DNA of 64,000 nucleotides from Stomoxys calcitrans (GCF_963082655.1 NC_081555.1:184223424-184287423); one strand, 5' to 3'. Positions 1 through 11,270 are shown, counted from the stretch's first letter. Made by a program: numbers and translations. Notes: generated by a model from the letters alone, not told the origin.

Positions 1-221
1 TGGCGCCTGCAAATATCCAATGGCCACCCAGTTCGCGCAGCGGAACGAGCTTGCTCATCTACAGGAGCCTGACGAGGGTCCCCACCTCCATATGAAAATG
101 TGACTACAACAACAACTCACAAAACCACCAAGATGGCAGGTTTAAATATTTTTATAAGGTTATTTTAGCCGTAGGTAGCTACCAAGCTCTTGGATATCTG
201 TCGGATTTTCATGTCAGTTAA
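1..221. other. Unassigned left edge with CAACAA-type tract
   Basis: No gene is visible. Bases around 108-120 read as a short CAA-rich tract, of the kind often seen at the 3' tail of fly LINEs. The preceding 100 bases are less A+T-rich than what follows and may be the end of such an element. This is a weak suggestion only. Confidence 0.25.
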
Positions 222-430
222 AGTTTGTTGGGTACGAGGATGACGTTGTCATCATGGTGTGTGGCCATTTAGTTGTGATGGAGCGCTCTCACTACTGAAT
301 ATCCTGAAAAGCTATTGCAATGTTAAGACTTTGACTTAGCGCTGGTCACATGACGGACTTGGGCTTAATGTGTGGGGATGAGTAGGAGGAGTCATAGACG
401 GTTGAGCACCTATTATGAGACAGGATTATG
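222..430 (+). pseudogene. Probable LINE reverse transcriptase remnant
   Basis: Around 229-262 one frame reads GYEDDVVIMVCG. This resembles the catalytic YADD box of I/Jockey-type LINE reverse transcriptases (YADDVVI-x-x-x-G), with A changed to E. A later part in the same frame, DLGLMCGDE, sits where these proteins have the G-L-x-V-N-P motif. Stops interrupt the frame, so this is a decayed fragment. The call rests mainly on the short YxDD motif and could be chance. Confidence 0.4.
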
Positions 431-889
431 GCTACATAAAAGCAATTTTCCTGTTTAAATTATCATGATGCAAAAGTCCTTTCGCCTTTCTTGACTACTG
501 TAACTTTAAATTGCATAATGGAGGGAGCTTCTCCAGACCTCCTGGCCGTTTTGTAATGCATGTTGGCTCGTAATCTTCTTAATATTAATGTCTGGCATTG
601 TACTTCTGCGTTTTTTGAATCTTTCGGGGGCGACACAATAGACCTAAGTTCCCTGAGTGAAACTGATAGTGAAAAAGGTTGCTAGACGCGTGCCATTATA
701 TACCCTAAGTTTAAAAACCATAACAGCAGCAAACACAATTTATAAGTGATTTATTTTGAAGTTCATTTTTTGGTACGGCGAATTCGAAAATGAGTTGACA
801 TATCTGCTGGGTTAATGCGGCCACCTGATAAATACGCCTAGATACATAACAAACTTCTGTCAAACCAGAAAAAATTAAAGCTTTAGGAA
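431..889. other. No recognisable feature
   Basis: A+T-rich sequence with no sustained frame and no repeat recognised elsewhere in the window. It may be further decayed LINE sequence continuing from the RT-like motif upstream. Confidence 0.4.
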
Positions 890-1516
890 CTGAACATGGA
901 GAGACCGGTTTACATGTGTGCTACATCAGGTTCTTGACCGATTTGGACCGTAATTTGCACAGTTGTTGGAAGTCATAACAGAACACTATGTGCAAAATTT
1001 CAACCAAATCGGACAAAAATTTCGGCTTCCAGGGGATCAAAATTTAACCTGGAGGTCGGTTTATATGGGAGCTATATCATATTATAGACCGATTTGAATC
1101 GTACTTGGTACAGTAGTTGGAAGTCATAACAGAGCACTACATGCAAAATTTCAGCCAAATCGGATAAAAATTGCGGCTCCCAGGGTCTTAAGAAGTCAAA
1201 TCCAGAGATCGGTTTATTTATATTTCTAAATCTGAACCGATATTGCCCATTTGCAATCCCCAATGACTTACATAAATATTAAGTATCTGGCACCCATATA
1301 AAAATATGGACCGATTTGACCCATTTACAATCCAAACTGACCTACACTAAAATAAGGTATTTATGAAAAATTTCAAGCGTATAGCTTTACTCTTTCAAAA
1401 GTTACCATGCTTTCGACACACAGACAGACGGATCTTCTCAGACCAATATTTCGTTGTGTTACAAACGGAATAACGAAATTAGTACACCCTCATCCTATGG
1501 TGTAAGATATAAAAAT
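890..1516 (-). mobile_element. DINE-1/HINE-like element, 3'-truncated
   Basis: Three modules start near 902, 1053 and 1205 (steps of 151-152 bp). Each has the ggtttatatgggagctatat box, a gaccgatttg box and an aaatttcagccaaatcgga box. The right side keeps the element's 5' block in reverse: a GACAGACGGA run near 1420, then gtacaccctcatcctatggtgtaagatataaaa. The GC-rich 3' palindrome is missing. The 63-residue minus-strand frame over the modules is an accident of repeat periodicity, not a gene. Confidence 0.75.
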
Positions 1517-1574
1517 CACAATCGTATGGACCTACTTCGACAATATTTGGTACAGATATGCTAACTCATAGCGT

Positions 1575-2380
1575 GTGACATTTCAGCTAAATGTAGTTCA
1601 AATTATGCATTATTATATGACAACAATGGACGTCGAAACATTGCAAAAGCAACAGATGATAACGGCATACTCCGCTCGATTGACCCAATTGCTTGATGAA
1701 AGCACTCTTTGTCCGGATGATATAGCGGCGCAATGGTTAACCATTGGTAATTTGGATGCCGAACGCCTCCCCCAAGAAACCCATGGTACAGCCAGCAGTG
1801 TCAAAATAAGCAACCAGGCGAAGGAGAGGTATTGGTAGAACAGGACGTCTATTCCGTAGTAGGAAGAAATGTATGAGCGAATCGAGATGTCAGAATAAAG
1901 TCCGCATCATTACATCAAAGCATAAAACACCAAACTGATGGCTTTGCACAAGCATAGGCATAGACTCCAGCAGAGACCGAAAAAAAATATCTGGTATCGG
2001 ATATAGGTAGTGTGTCAAGAATATGGAAAGAATATTTTGGCCAGCTGCTAGTATCTGATAATGGTGGCGTTGAGGATTCCACAGAACCAGTCCCTAAAGA
2101 TGTATAGATTGTGTACCACTGGTCAGAACAAGATCCACGCAACCCCAATCCGGCTAAAAAAACAAAAAGGCAACAAGAGCCGATGGGTTTCAAGCTGAAT
2201 TATTTAAGATTGGAGTTAGCACGCAGTTAAGGCGCACGCATTAGTACGTCTGTGCGACCACGCATACCCGACGATTGGAACCTTAACATACTATGTACCG
2301 TACACAAGAAAGGAGACAAGCCAGTAAGCGCTGACTACAGAGAATTAAGTCTCATTCCTATCGCATAAAGCGCACTATGT
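1575..2380 (+). pseudogene. Decayed RTE-like LINE (endonuclease-RT linker and RT start)
   Basis: The 87-residue frame at 1575-1838 (MTTMDVETLQKQQMITAYSA..., then RLTQLLDESTLCPDDIAAQW) has the character of the spacer between the APE endonuclease and RT of fly RTE-like LINEs. Further on, after frame breaks, 2264-2370 reads PDDWNLNILCTVHKKGD and then DYRELSLIPIA. This matches the RT entry motif P-x-x-W...ihKKGD...NYRgIsLl. Stops and shifts make it non-functional. A companion fragment of the same type lies at 10.5-11.3 kb. Confidence 0.72.
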
Positions 2381-2624
2381 AAAAAATTAATACACCAAAT
2401 ACCAGATATTCACACTCCTCCAAGTACTTGAAAAGATCCGAGAATGTTGATGCCGTCTCTATAAATCTACTTTCGTCATCCCTAAACGTTCGAAGGTACT
2501 TCAAGCCATCTCGAGTTTGGTGCCCCTGCTTCAGTCCCCTTATCGAATTTGGTGTCCCTGCAATATAAATATGACTCTGCAAGATGACGCTTGCAATACA
2601 TGTTCATGGGTAAGAATAGAAAAA

Positions 2625-3290
2625 CTTGTCAAAAGGCATTAAGCTCGGCCGGGCCGAACTTTGGATATCCACCACCTCGGGTATATATGTAAACCCCATT
2701 TCGTCACAATCTGGTGAAAATTGGATAACTTAAGCACGCAAATTCGGCACGGACAGTGAGTGGTCTAATATATATTTTACTATTCAATTTTGTAGAACAA
2801 AATATTGGTCTTTTTGGCAGATATATCCAATTATAAACCAATCTGAACCTTATTAAGGTCGGATATCGTAAGGCTCAGAAAAACTCACTGTATCAAATTT
2901 CAGCGAAATCGGGTAATAAATAAAGCTTTTATAAGCTTCAGTCCCCTTATAGGCAGATCGGTCTATATGGCTGCTATATCTACATATAGTCCCATCAGAA
3001 CCATATTAGGGTCGGATGTTGGGAGGTCTTAACCTCCTCACTCCTAACCTCTTAGGTCAGATGTCGGGAGGCTTAAGCCCCAATGTTAGCCCACTGTTAT
3101 AAATTTCAGCGAAATCGGGTAATAAATAAAGCTTTTATGGTTTTCAAACCCTTTATCGGGAGATCGGTCTATATGGTAGCTATGTCTAAATATAGTCCGA
3201 TCTAAACCATATTTGGGTCAGTTGTCGGGAGGTCTTAACCTACTCACTGTTTCAAATCGGATGAAAAACATCTCGTAACTGGGTAAAGCC
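2625..3290 (-). mobile_element. DINE-1/HINE-like element, 5'-truncated
   Basis: The head on the plus strand is the element's 3' end in reverse. It has aacttgtcaaaaggcattaag, then the palindrome around 2643-2665 (ctcggccgggccgaactt), then 'ggatatccaccacctcggg'. Module-like boxes follow near 2815, 2950 and 3165. The pol-III-like GTCC run and 5' hairpin are absent, so the copy has lost its 5' half. Confidence 0.75.
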
Positions 3291-4707
3291 ACCTCACAAT
3301 AAACTCCGGTCTACTCCGGCGACAAAACCCTTAAATAATGCATAAACTTTCGATGCCCAGTATATGAAGGCATAGAGTACATCATGTCAACAATTCCACA
3401 AAGGTTCTTGTTTTGCGTTTCGTTAAGAACAACAAAATATGCCACAATGCAGAAACAAAAAACTGGGAAACGGAGCACATATGCCAAAAAACTTATCTCA
3501 AACTTGAATACCTGTTTGTTCCTATGATTATTTCACAATTGCCTCGAATGCTCGTATGTAGCTATTTATCGTCAGTTGAGAATTAAACTCTTCCTTGCGA
3601 TATTGTTATTCATTGCAGTTTAATGGTATCTTCAAAATATGTTTAAATAACAAAACTTTTAAACTAACAACAACATTTATGCTCTTCTCGTCCTTCACGC
3701 TGGACGAGTATGTAGCGGAGTTGCAGTGAAATTCCTATGTGGCCGCCATAGCCATTAAGAACGTACGTTAAGAACAAAGGAATTCCTGTTAGCAAGACAA
3801 ATTACCTCTCAAACGAAACATTAGCCAGCTACTTCTTCGTATGAGCTCCTAGAACCGGAATGAATGTCAGTTAAATGGGCCAAATAAAGTGCAACGCTAG
3901 CAGCAGAACTTCGACTGTATCTTGGTCCTTTGCATTAATTTACTATTCGTAAATTACTTTCCAGTTAAATTGATGGCCAAACATTCTACGAGATAATTAT
4001 TTAAGCTAACAGAGAGAGAGCGAGTAAAATATAAAGTTGGCCAGGCGAAAGCCACGAAGGAGTCGATACCTTTGGCTATGTATAGAACACAAGACTCGCA
4101 GCTACTTTAAGTCAATGCGCTAATGGTAAAATGCGACCGACACCAACATTGCGGAGCAAAAGATTTCATGGAAAAACTCAGTTCTCTCGGTCACATTCAG
4201 TGAAGACGTGATGAGGTGCTCAGTCACGAACTGGCAACGATAGCAAAATATGACTTTACACGATTCCAATAAGTCCGTCGAGACTCCCATGCACCCACTC
4301 ACAGCCACACACTATGATATTGGGCTTTTTGGCCATTGCATCCTTTAGCCATGGCATTGCGTAAGGCATGCATCCAAAAGTGGCTTAAGTAGTCATTAGT
4401 GGTGTTGCAGCGTTTGCATAAGATCCATTTTTTCTCAACTCTCTGTCCAACGCTCATATATCTTTGGCCAATGACAATTGCCCTACAAGACTTGCAATTG
4501 GTGGTAGTTGGCTATCTTTTAACATATTTTCGTATCGTTCCTTAAATGCCCCGTCCTTTTGTTTAAAAGCTGAAAAGCCCTATTGGCAATTATGAAGCTT
4601 TCGTAAGCGGTTGCTTACTCGCATGCTTGCATCATCATGGGGTTTTCTTAACTTTGTTCAAAGAAACAATTAATTCAAAAGTTATCTCTATGGTGAACTA
4701 ATTGAGT
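3291..4707. other. A+T-rich DNA, no gene seen
   Basis: No frame longer than about 60 codons and no recognisable domain. A short GA-rich run (agagagagagcgag) lies near 4012. It could be intron or intergenic sequence; nothing distinguishes these. Confidence 0.45.
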
Positions 4708-4925
4708 GCAAATACAAATTTGCCCATGGATACTCCATTCAGGAACAGGGGCAATGTTCTCACATATCAATGCGTGCTTTCCGATTCAAATTTAAGCTCA
4801 ATCATAAGGGGCCTCCTTTTTTTAATGCCAAAGTACCTCGCAAATGTCACCAGCATTAAGAGGGGATAGTCAATACTGAAAATTGCAGCATCATAGGCGG
4901 ATATGCTAACCTCTGTGCAGCATGC
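4708..4925 (-). mobile_element. tRNA-derived SINE, internally deleted
   Basis: On the plus strand it starts 'caaatttgcccatgg' (the SINE 3' tail region in reverse) and ends 'gcggatatgctaacctctg' (A-box region in reverse). The middle segment with 'gtcgcactgcggcacgcc' seen in other copies is missing, and the B box is lost. No clear target-site duplication was found. Confidence 0.7.
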
Positions 4926-5334
4926 AGACTTAAACAAATCTTATCTCAGCAAGGGGCAAACGTAATGAAACACCAACAGGACGAAGTTCGAAGACTGTCA
5001 TACCTTTTTGGCCAGAGAGAAACCGGCTTCCAGAAAATTGATTCCAAAACAATAGCCAACTTGACTTTAGATTGCTTTGATTTTGTAGATATTTCCATCA
5101 CAAATTGGCGAGATATTTCCAAATCTGGCAACCGCATTATTCCTACAGCTTTTACTTTTGAGATATCGCTTGGAACCATAATTAAGTATTTTTAAGAAAG
5201 GCTAAGATATTAATCCACCACATGCCACTATGGACAAACACTTAAGTCAGTAATCGCCTTGTTGTGCGCTCTAAATACTTAAAAGTAACCTCGAAAAAGT
5301 CATGGATTCTGTGTCATTCACAAAATCTCTAATT
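4926..5334. other. Unassigned stretch with a 76-codon open frame
   Basis: The plus frame 4965-5195 (starting MKHQQDEVRRLSYLFGQ) and its antisense partner overlap almost completely. The frame shows no domain and no upstream signal. It may be the degraded 3' end of the minus-strand LINE to the right. I do not support it as a gene. Confidence 0.3.
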
Positions 5335-6015
5335 GTTTTCGATACTACGCCCCTAAGAAGGTTCATGTCTGGTATTGTATCCCCACCTAAGTGCCGGTAT
5401 CTGTTAGCCGCGAAAACAGGGCAATGATATAGCAAATGCTTTCAATGTCTCATCACCTTCCCCACATGTCCTACATATGGTATCACTTAGCGCACCGATT
5501 GTGCATAAGTACGATCGGAGTCCTATTTGTCCTGTTATGATACCGAAAGCTATACTGACTTGCATCAGTATAGTCTCGTATTCTCACGATCTGGATATCC
5601 CCATAGATTTTTCGGTCGGTAGGACAGTGAAACGGTCGGTAGGACGGTGAAACGGTAGGTAGGATGGTGAAACGGTCGGTAGGACGACCGTTGGGTCGAC
5701 GCAGTCCGTCGCCCGGTACGGGCTGCAAGTTTAACTTCGGATTAACCAAGTTTATTGACGGCAGTACTCTGGCCTTCACTGTCAAATCATCTGCTTAATT
5801 ATTCCCCTTTAGCCCTTGTCGGGCTATAGCAGTATAGCCCCACACCCTTAAAGATGTTCACACTCGAAGTCCTCTAGCATTCCGTGATTGCCCGTATCTT
5901 CGCCTGCCGTATTATGTTCAGGTAGTCGAAAATAAATTTCAGTCCCTGGTTTTACAATGTAGACCACCAGGCCCACTCTGTCCTCTATCTTTGATCCATC
6001 TGTGTAGGATGGATC
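5335..6015 (-). pseudogene. LINE ORF2 remnant: RNase H and C-terminal region
   Basis: Reading the minus strand from 6005, one frame gives SYTDGSKIEDRVGLVVYI and then YFRLPEHNT. This is the first catalytic block of the RNase H domain of I/Jockey/LOA-type LINEs (yTDGSk, with the metal-binding Asp). Further along, GLKGNN and ADDL match the terminal G-x-x-GNE-x-AD-x-L block. From about 5537 down, GQIGLRSYLCTIGALSDTIC followed by RTCGEGDET matches the C-terminal cysteine motif region. Stops, shifts and a 20-bp minisatellite show it is dead. Confidence 0.75.
5613..5690. repeat. 20-bp minisatellite, about 3.9 copies
   Basis: Unit cggtcggtaggacagtgaaa starts at 5613, 5633, 5653 and 5673 with one to three changes per copy. 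It lies between the RNase H terminal block and the C-terminal cysteine region of the minus-strand LINE relic. Because 20 is not a multiple of 3, it shifts the frame. Confidence 0.9.
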
Positions 6016-6500
6016 AGTACTATTTTCACCATCATCATCATTTCATCCATACTCATCGGCAGAACATTAAAGTAGAATAGCGTCTTGAGGAAATTCGTGA
6101 TAAGTCTATAGGAAAAGAAATATTTGAAGTTTATACCAACCATGGTTTGACAATTTGATTAGCAAGTAATTATTTGTGAAGTATTTTGGTATGGAACACG
6201 AATGACCACGGTGGCGTATGGCATATATAAGCATTATTGCCGAATAGTAATAATAAGAGTACGCACCCATGACCAATAAATGCGATACAATACTTTAATA
6301 ATCATAGGGTCTCGTGCAGGACGTAACCAGGGAAGCACTCGGGTCAGGTGAACAGAGAAGGATAAAATTAAAAACTTTGCAAAAAATGATCGATGTCTTG
6401 ACAAATATTCGATAAGTTGCACCAAATATGAAATGTTGAAATCGAACAAGGAGTGGAACAAAAAGTACTTTAGTGCTGTAATTGGCACCATTTATAGATT
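6016..6500. other. A+T-rich DNA, no gene seen
   Basis: The 85-codon minus frame at 6234-6491 has no recognisable motif. This may be the upstream part of the minus-strand LINE relic beyond recognition. Confidence 0.35.
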
Positions 6501-6610
6501 GAGCTACAGATGTGAAATTTGGAATATAGGCACATCTTGTACTTTATTTGCAGACTGAGCTACATCTGTGACATTAGAAATACAAGTACATCTTGGCAGT
6601 ATGTAACGGA
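6501..6610. repeat. Direct duplication, 56-bp step
   Basis: gagctacagatgtgaaattt at 6501 recurs as gagctacatctgtgacatta at 6557, each followed by a 'cacatcttg'/'tacatcttg' block. This gives two diverged copies of about 56 bp. Confidence 0.6.
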
Positions 6611-6619
6611 TGACAAAAA

Positions 6620-7085
6620 GCTCATTTTGTGCTTAATGAGTTTGTCAATAAGAAAAATATGCCTACGAATATATGTAGATGAAAATCCACGTGTGCTGAA
6701 CTAATCAACACTTCATCCGCAAAAATAAGTGTTTGGTATTTCTTCGCGATGATGCTAATCGTCACGATACCGGGAGTGGACAACACTACCGGCCTGAATT
6801 GGAAGATGTGGACCTGGATGGCATGTGATTTCAACAGGACGGTACCACCAGCCGCACAACACAGCCCAGCCGATTGCCCGCCTCGTTCATCCAATCTAAC
6901 GCCTTTAGGCTATTTCCTTTGGAGCTATATGGAAGAGCTCAAAGCCAACATTGAAAATTAATCCAACGTATTGACAGACGCAAATGTGTTTGCGGTGGAG
7001 ATATAAACGAAGTCGAGCTCCATTCATATATGTTTTCACAATAGAGATATTAATACATCTAAAATAGATTGTGTTTTAATTAAAA
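6620..7085 (+). pseudogene. IS630/Tc-type (mariner superfamily) transposase relic
   Basis: Successive frames give HFVLNEFVNKKN and then DENPRVLN, which precede the second catalytic block in Tc3-like DDE transposases. They are followed near 6828 by FQQDGTT (catalytic Asp block F-Q-Q-D-G-A-T) and near 6872-6940 by DCPPRSSNLTPLGYFLWSY (the N-W-P-P-R-S-x-D-L-T-P-L-D-Y-F-L-W-G block). About twenty residues are deleted between the last two blocks and the frame changes at least twice. A related relic lies at 32.1 kb. Confidence 0.78.
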
Positions 7086-7090
7086 AAAAA

Positions 7091-8262
7091 AAACAAGTAA
7101 AAAGCGTTAAGTTCGGCCAGGCCCAACTTTGGTTACCCATCCGTGTTGTGGATGGTTCAGAGCGGTCTATATTTGGATATGGCTACCAAAAAAAAAAACA
7201 ATATTTTGTTCTGCAAAATTGAACAATAACTTGTACTTATTGGACCTCTCCATATCCGTGTCGAATTTGATCCAAATCGGACCATATTTCGATAAATCTG
7301 CTATGGGGGCATAAATTATGCATTTTTCTCCTGATTATGACGAAAGATGGTTTACATATATACCCGAATATGTAAACCATCTTTCGTCATAATCAGGAGA
7401 AAAATGCATAATTTATGCCCCCATAGCAGATTTATCGAAATATGGTCCGATTTGGATCAAATTCGACACGGATATGGAGAGGTCCAATAAGTACAAGTTA
7501 TTGTTCAATTTTGCAGAACAAAATATTGTTTTTTTTTTTGTAGCCATATCCAAATATAGACCGCTCTGAACCATCTACAACACGGATGTCAAAAACCCTA
7601 ACATAAGTCACTATTTCAAATTTCAGCGAAATCGGATTATAAATGTGATTATACATCCCAATATGAACTAATCTGGGCCAAATTAAAGAGGGCCGTCGAA
7701 GGGCACACAACTCACTGTCCCAAATTTCGGCGAAATCGGACAATAAATGCGCCTTTTATGGGTCGAAAATCTTAAATCGAGAGATCAATCCATATGACAG
7801 CTGTATCCAAATCTCGACCGATCTTGGCCAGATTGCAGAAAGCTGTTGAAGAGACTAACGCAACTGACTGTCCCAAATCTCGGGGAAATCAGACAACAAA
7901 TGCGCTTTTTATGTTCCCAAACCCCTAAATCGAGAGATCGGTCTATATATATGGCAGCTACAACCAAATCTGGAAGGATATCGAGCAAAATCGGATAATA
8001 AGACCCTAAATCGGCGAATCGGTGTATATGGGGACTATATCAAGATATAGACCGATATAGCCCATCTTCGAATTTAACCTGCTTATGGGCAAAAAAGAAT
8101 CTGTGCAAAGTTTCAGCTCAATATCTCGATTTTTAAAGACTGACAGACAGACGGACATGGCTAGATCGTCTAAGATTTTTACGGTGATCAAGAATATATA
8201 TACTTTATAGGGTCGGAAATGGATATTTCGATGTGTTGCAATGACCAAAAGACAAAATAAAT
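7091..8262 (-). mobile_element. DINE-1/HINE-like element containing a large palindrome
   Basis: The left end is the 3' end in reverse: acaagtaaaaagcgttaag at 7094, then the GC-rich near-palindrome. The right end has the GACAGACAGACGGACATGG run (8138-8162), ctagatcgtctaag, and 'caagaatatatatacttta' (the 5' block in reverse). The terminal 5' hairpin is lost. Several B-type modules fill 7600-8060. Bases 7138-7358 are an inverted copy of 7369-7588 (separate entry), so the 3' head is followed by reversed sequence before the normal order resumes. Confidence 0.85.
7138..7588. repeat. 451-bp near-perfect inverted repeat (palindrome)
   Basis: The left arm 7138-7358 (221 bp) and right arm 7369-7588 (220 bp) are reverse complements, separated by a 10-bp spacer (tatacccgaa). 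I find only two differences: one substitution (gtgg against the complement of ctac, near 7150/7576) and one missing base beside the 11-nt A/T run. The right arm is in the normal order for the host element, so the left arm is the added inverted copy. Confidence 0.93.
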
Positions 8263-8311
8263 AATATTTTTTTAAAATTTCAAAAAATCAACCGCAACCC
8301 AAACACAAAAA

Positions 8312-8850
8312 TACAGTGCATAACCTGATATAGCTGTCATATAAACCGATCTTGGGTCTTGACTTCTTGAGCCTCTAGAGGGAGCAATTCTTATCCGATT
8401 TGAATGAATTTTTGCATGACGTATTTTATTCTTACTTTCAACAACTGTGTTAAATAAGGATGAAATCGGTTCATAACCTGATATAGCTGTCATATAAACC
8501 GATCTGGAAATTGACTTCTTGAGCCTCTAGAGGTCGCAATTATTATCCGATTAGCCTGAAATTTTGTACGACGGATCCTCTCATGACCATAGCCTGATAT
8601 AGCTCCCATATAAGTCAATCTCTCTATTTTACTTCTGAGCCCCCAAAGGGCGCAATTCTTATTCGAATTGGTTGACATTTTACAACATATAATTTAATTA
8701 TGGTCCAAACCGGACCTTATCTTGATGTCGCTCTAATAGCAGAGCAAATCTTTTCTTATATCCTTTTTTGCCTAAGAAGACATGCGATCCATGGTGGAGG
8801 CTATATAAGATTCGGCCCGGCCGAACTTAGCACTCTTTTACTAGTTTATA
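8312..8850 (+). mobile_element. DINE-1/HINE-like element (A subfamily), 5'-truncated
   Basis: It starts within a module (cataacctgatatagctgtc). The following modules have 'gagcctctagagggagcaat' and 'cttgacttcttgagcctc'. It ends 'ggctatataagattcggccc', 'ggccgaacttagcactcttt' and 'tactagttta', the 3' palindrome and terminus. The 5' hairpin and GTCC run are missing. It lies 50 bp from the oppositely oriented copy to its left. Confidence 0.8.
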
Positions 8851-8867
8851 TTTAAAGAGGATGAACA

Positions 8868-8925
8868 TTTTTTTCTGATGTTCTCGCCACGATTCGAACC
8901 CTGACATTGGGCATATATTAATTAA
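8868..8925 (-). mobile_element. SINE fragment (B-box region)
   Basis: ttctgatgttctcgccacga followed by 'ttcgaaccctgac' is the reverse complement of the SINE's B-box segment (gggttcgaatc...ggcgaga...catcagaa). Nothing else of the SINE is recognisable. Confidence 0.45.
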
Positions 8926-10534
8926 ATTCGGCATCTTTGCCTCGAATCTTCAAATAAGGACACTCAGACCTATGGCAAACGGAGATTTAGGAAACCCTAA
9001 TTCTTTAGTGATGAGTATGAAAGCAATAGTATTGTCAGACTTTGTGTCAAGTACCACAAATTTTCATCTTTCCAACCTAACCTAACCTACGTACTACACA
9101 TCTCGAATATAAGAAATTTAAATTTTTCTAACATCTGATTGAAACCGAAAAATTTAGAAGCCATAAAATGTCCACAATCAAGCAGATTGAAAAGTCGAAT
9201 AACAAAGTAACAAATTTTTTTACATTTTGTTTGGTCTTTTTATTTGCGAGAGAATGTAAGCAAGAAACAAAAAAGTGTAAAATTTTTCCCTTGAAATCGC
9301 ATTGTCGTATGCATTTTTATGTACCATAACATAATTTGGGTACATGTGTAATTTTTATAATTGGCCACCATGACGTATGGTTGACCTAGAAGACATAATT
9401 ACACATCCGTCATATGTCCGGTGAACACAGAGATTTGTGTTTATGCTCAAACAATAATTGGCCCATTAATGGCTTGCATGTAGTCGTTGCTTGCTCTTTT
9501 CTTTCTTTTCGTTTAGTGTGTGAAAATGTTTATTTACAGGCGGTGACGTCATATACATCACAAAAATATTGCCTCAATAGTTGGCTGAAGAAGAACTCCT
9601 ATACCCAATCAAAAATGCCTAAAACCACTTTGCTTTTTCCCGCATTATGAAAAGTATTAAATTTTAAATTCTGTCCGACAACATCAATCATAAGGCATGA
9701 GAAATGGGTTAACTGCCTCGAAGATTTGCAAGACCAGACGAAATTTTATTAAGGCGTACCAATGCCTTCGACGCAAAAGATCAACAACACCGACAATATA
9801 ACCAACACATATACACACACAGAGCGCTGTACTCAAAAACTAACGCAGCAACGAAAACAAGAGGGAAAACAAGAACACTACCGACGGCAGATAGTGAAAG
9901 ATGAATGATTAGAAAACAACAAAAGCAACGAGCAAATTATAACACCAACAGCAACAACAACTGGATGGCCTTTAAAATGTCTGACACAGCAAATATAGAC
10001 GAAAAAAGAAAAACAAAACAAAACACACACAAATTCTTACACACATCCACGTGTACACAACTATTCATATGGAACATGAAAAGAAATTAAAAACAAAGGC
10101 GGCAAAAAACTACACAACAACAAAAACTCAGGCGGGCACAAACACACTCACACGTACTCGCTCGTTGGAAGCAACCAACGGCCATAGCGTTAACCCAGAC
10201 TAATGTAAATTCCTTAACAACTATACGTAGACATTCTTGGTGGTCACACTTGAATGTGCGGTGTCACATTAGGGTGTATTAAACTCACCTCTGTAAAAGT
10301 TTACTCACAGAGAAATAAAATTTAACTTTAAATTTACTCTTTTAAATGAAACAAATGTCGAATCAACTTTCGTTCGCGACAATTTTGAGACAAAACAAAT
10401 TCTCTCTAAAGAAGTTCAGGCCAAGTTGAACGCACTCACTTAATTTTCTAGAGCATGATTTTTTTATAAGTTTAAGGATTTAAGGATTTAATGATTTAAA
10501 AAGTAATATGCAAACACTGCTTTGACCTTTATCA
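8926..10534. other. A+T-rich DNA with CA/CAA-rich tract, no gene seen
   Basis: Three CCTAA units lie at 9073-9089. From 9770 to 10150 the plus strand is rich in AAC/CAA/ACAC (for example 'caacaacaccgacaatataa'), resembling neuronal-gene introns or 5' UTRs in flies, but no exon, splice pattern or long frame is visible. The 78-codon frame at 9414-9650 has no recognisable domain. Confidence 0.4.
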
Positions 10535-11270
10535 TATACTTGCTATCCGCTTATGTCGATGACATCTATATTATGTATCGGGTTCCAAAAGCAGTAACTG
10601 CAGTCTTTCAAAGGATTAAAGAGAGTCAGTGAAAGTGAGTCTGGCAATAAATAAAGATGGTATCAGCTGTTGGGACGCCCTTTACACATGGGCAAACAAT
10701 TTCATGGTCAGCAATTTCATCTACTTTAGCAACAACGTTAACGATATGAAAGACACAAGTTTTGAAATAAAACATCTAATAATATTGCTTTACGAAAATT
10801 ACACAATACATGGTACCCTTGTTGTTCTATGATTCCCAGGCATGGGTACTTGCAAAAGCAGACGGGCAGAATTTGGAGTAGAAGTAAATTTGATGATTTT
10901 TCATCAAATTTATGGACTAGTCTGCATATACCACGACTAGCTGTATGACAACGTTACTATAGTTACTTGAACGTATGAAAAAACAACAACAAATACATTG
11001 GCTAGCACATGTTGTCAAAATGATTTCTGCTCCAGCTTAGAAGCCTTTTAAAGGCGACCACAACAGAATAAGCTTAACGGAAATGCCAAAACTACGATGG
11101 GGGGACCAAGTAGAGAAAGACATGTTGCAACTGCTTTTCAGAGATTGGGGAAGGAACGCAGAAGATCGAGGAGTGTGGAAATCTATTCTGAGTACGACAA
11201 GTGCAACAACTGTTCTGTCAAAGGCAATTGAAATAAAGGATAATGGAATAATGGAATACCCCAACATAAT
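10535..11270 (+). pseudogene. Decayed RTE-like LINE, RT palm to C-terminus
   Basis: The motifs run in the expected order for the fly endonuclease-reverse transcriptase type. AYVDDIYIMYR near 10553 is the catalytic YxDD box. SLAINKDG near 10634 corresponds to G-L-x-V-N-x-x-K-T. FMVSNFIYFSNNVND near 10700 corresponds to F-x-YLGs-x-V-n-x-x-ND. AWVLAKADGQNLE near 10841 corresponds to Y-g-x-E-x-W-t-l-x-k-a-D. WLAHVVKM near 11001 corresponds to W-L-G-H-V-x-R-M. LRWGDQVEKDML near 11094 is the C-terminal R-W-x-D-x-V-x-x-D-L block. The frame changes several times, so it is dead. Confidence 0.78.

Noticed and set aside
2358..2582. Minus-strand frame (GLKQGHQTRDGLKYL...) as an RT fragment
   Set aside because: GLKQG resembles the G-L-R-Q-G block of RTE-like RT, but the following residues do not match and the strand is opposite to the adjoining LINE. 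Too weak to call.
7369..7588. Palindrome as a replication origin or a terminal inverted repeat of a separate transposon
   Set aside because: Both arms are ordinary HINE sequence and there is no target duplication around the pair. An inverted duplication explains it more simply.
9073..9089. CCTAA repeats (also at 56306-56320) as telomeric TTAGG DNA
   Set aside because: There are only about three units each, in interior positions, and at 56.3 kb they directly follow a LINE 3' end. Flies lack TTAGG telomeres. They are better read as LINE tail repeats.
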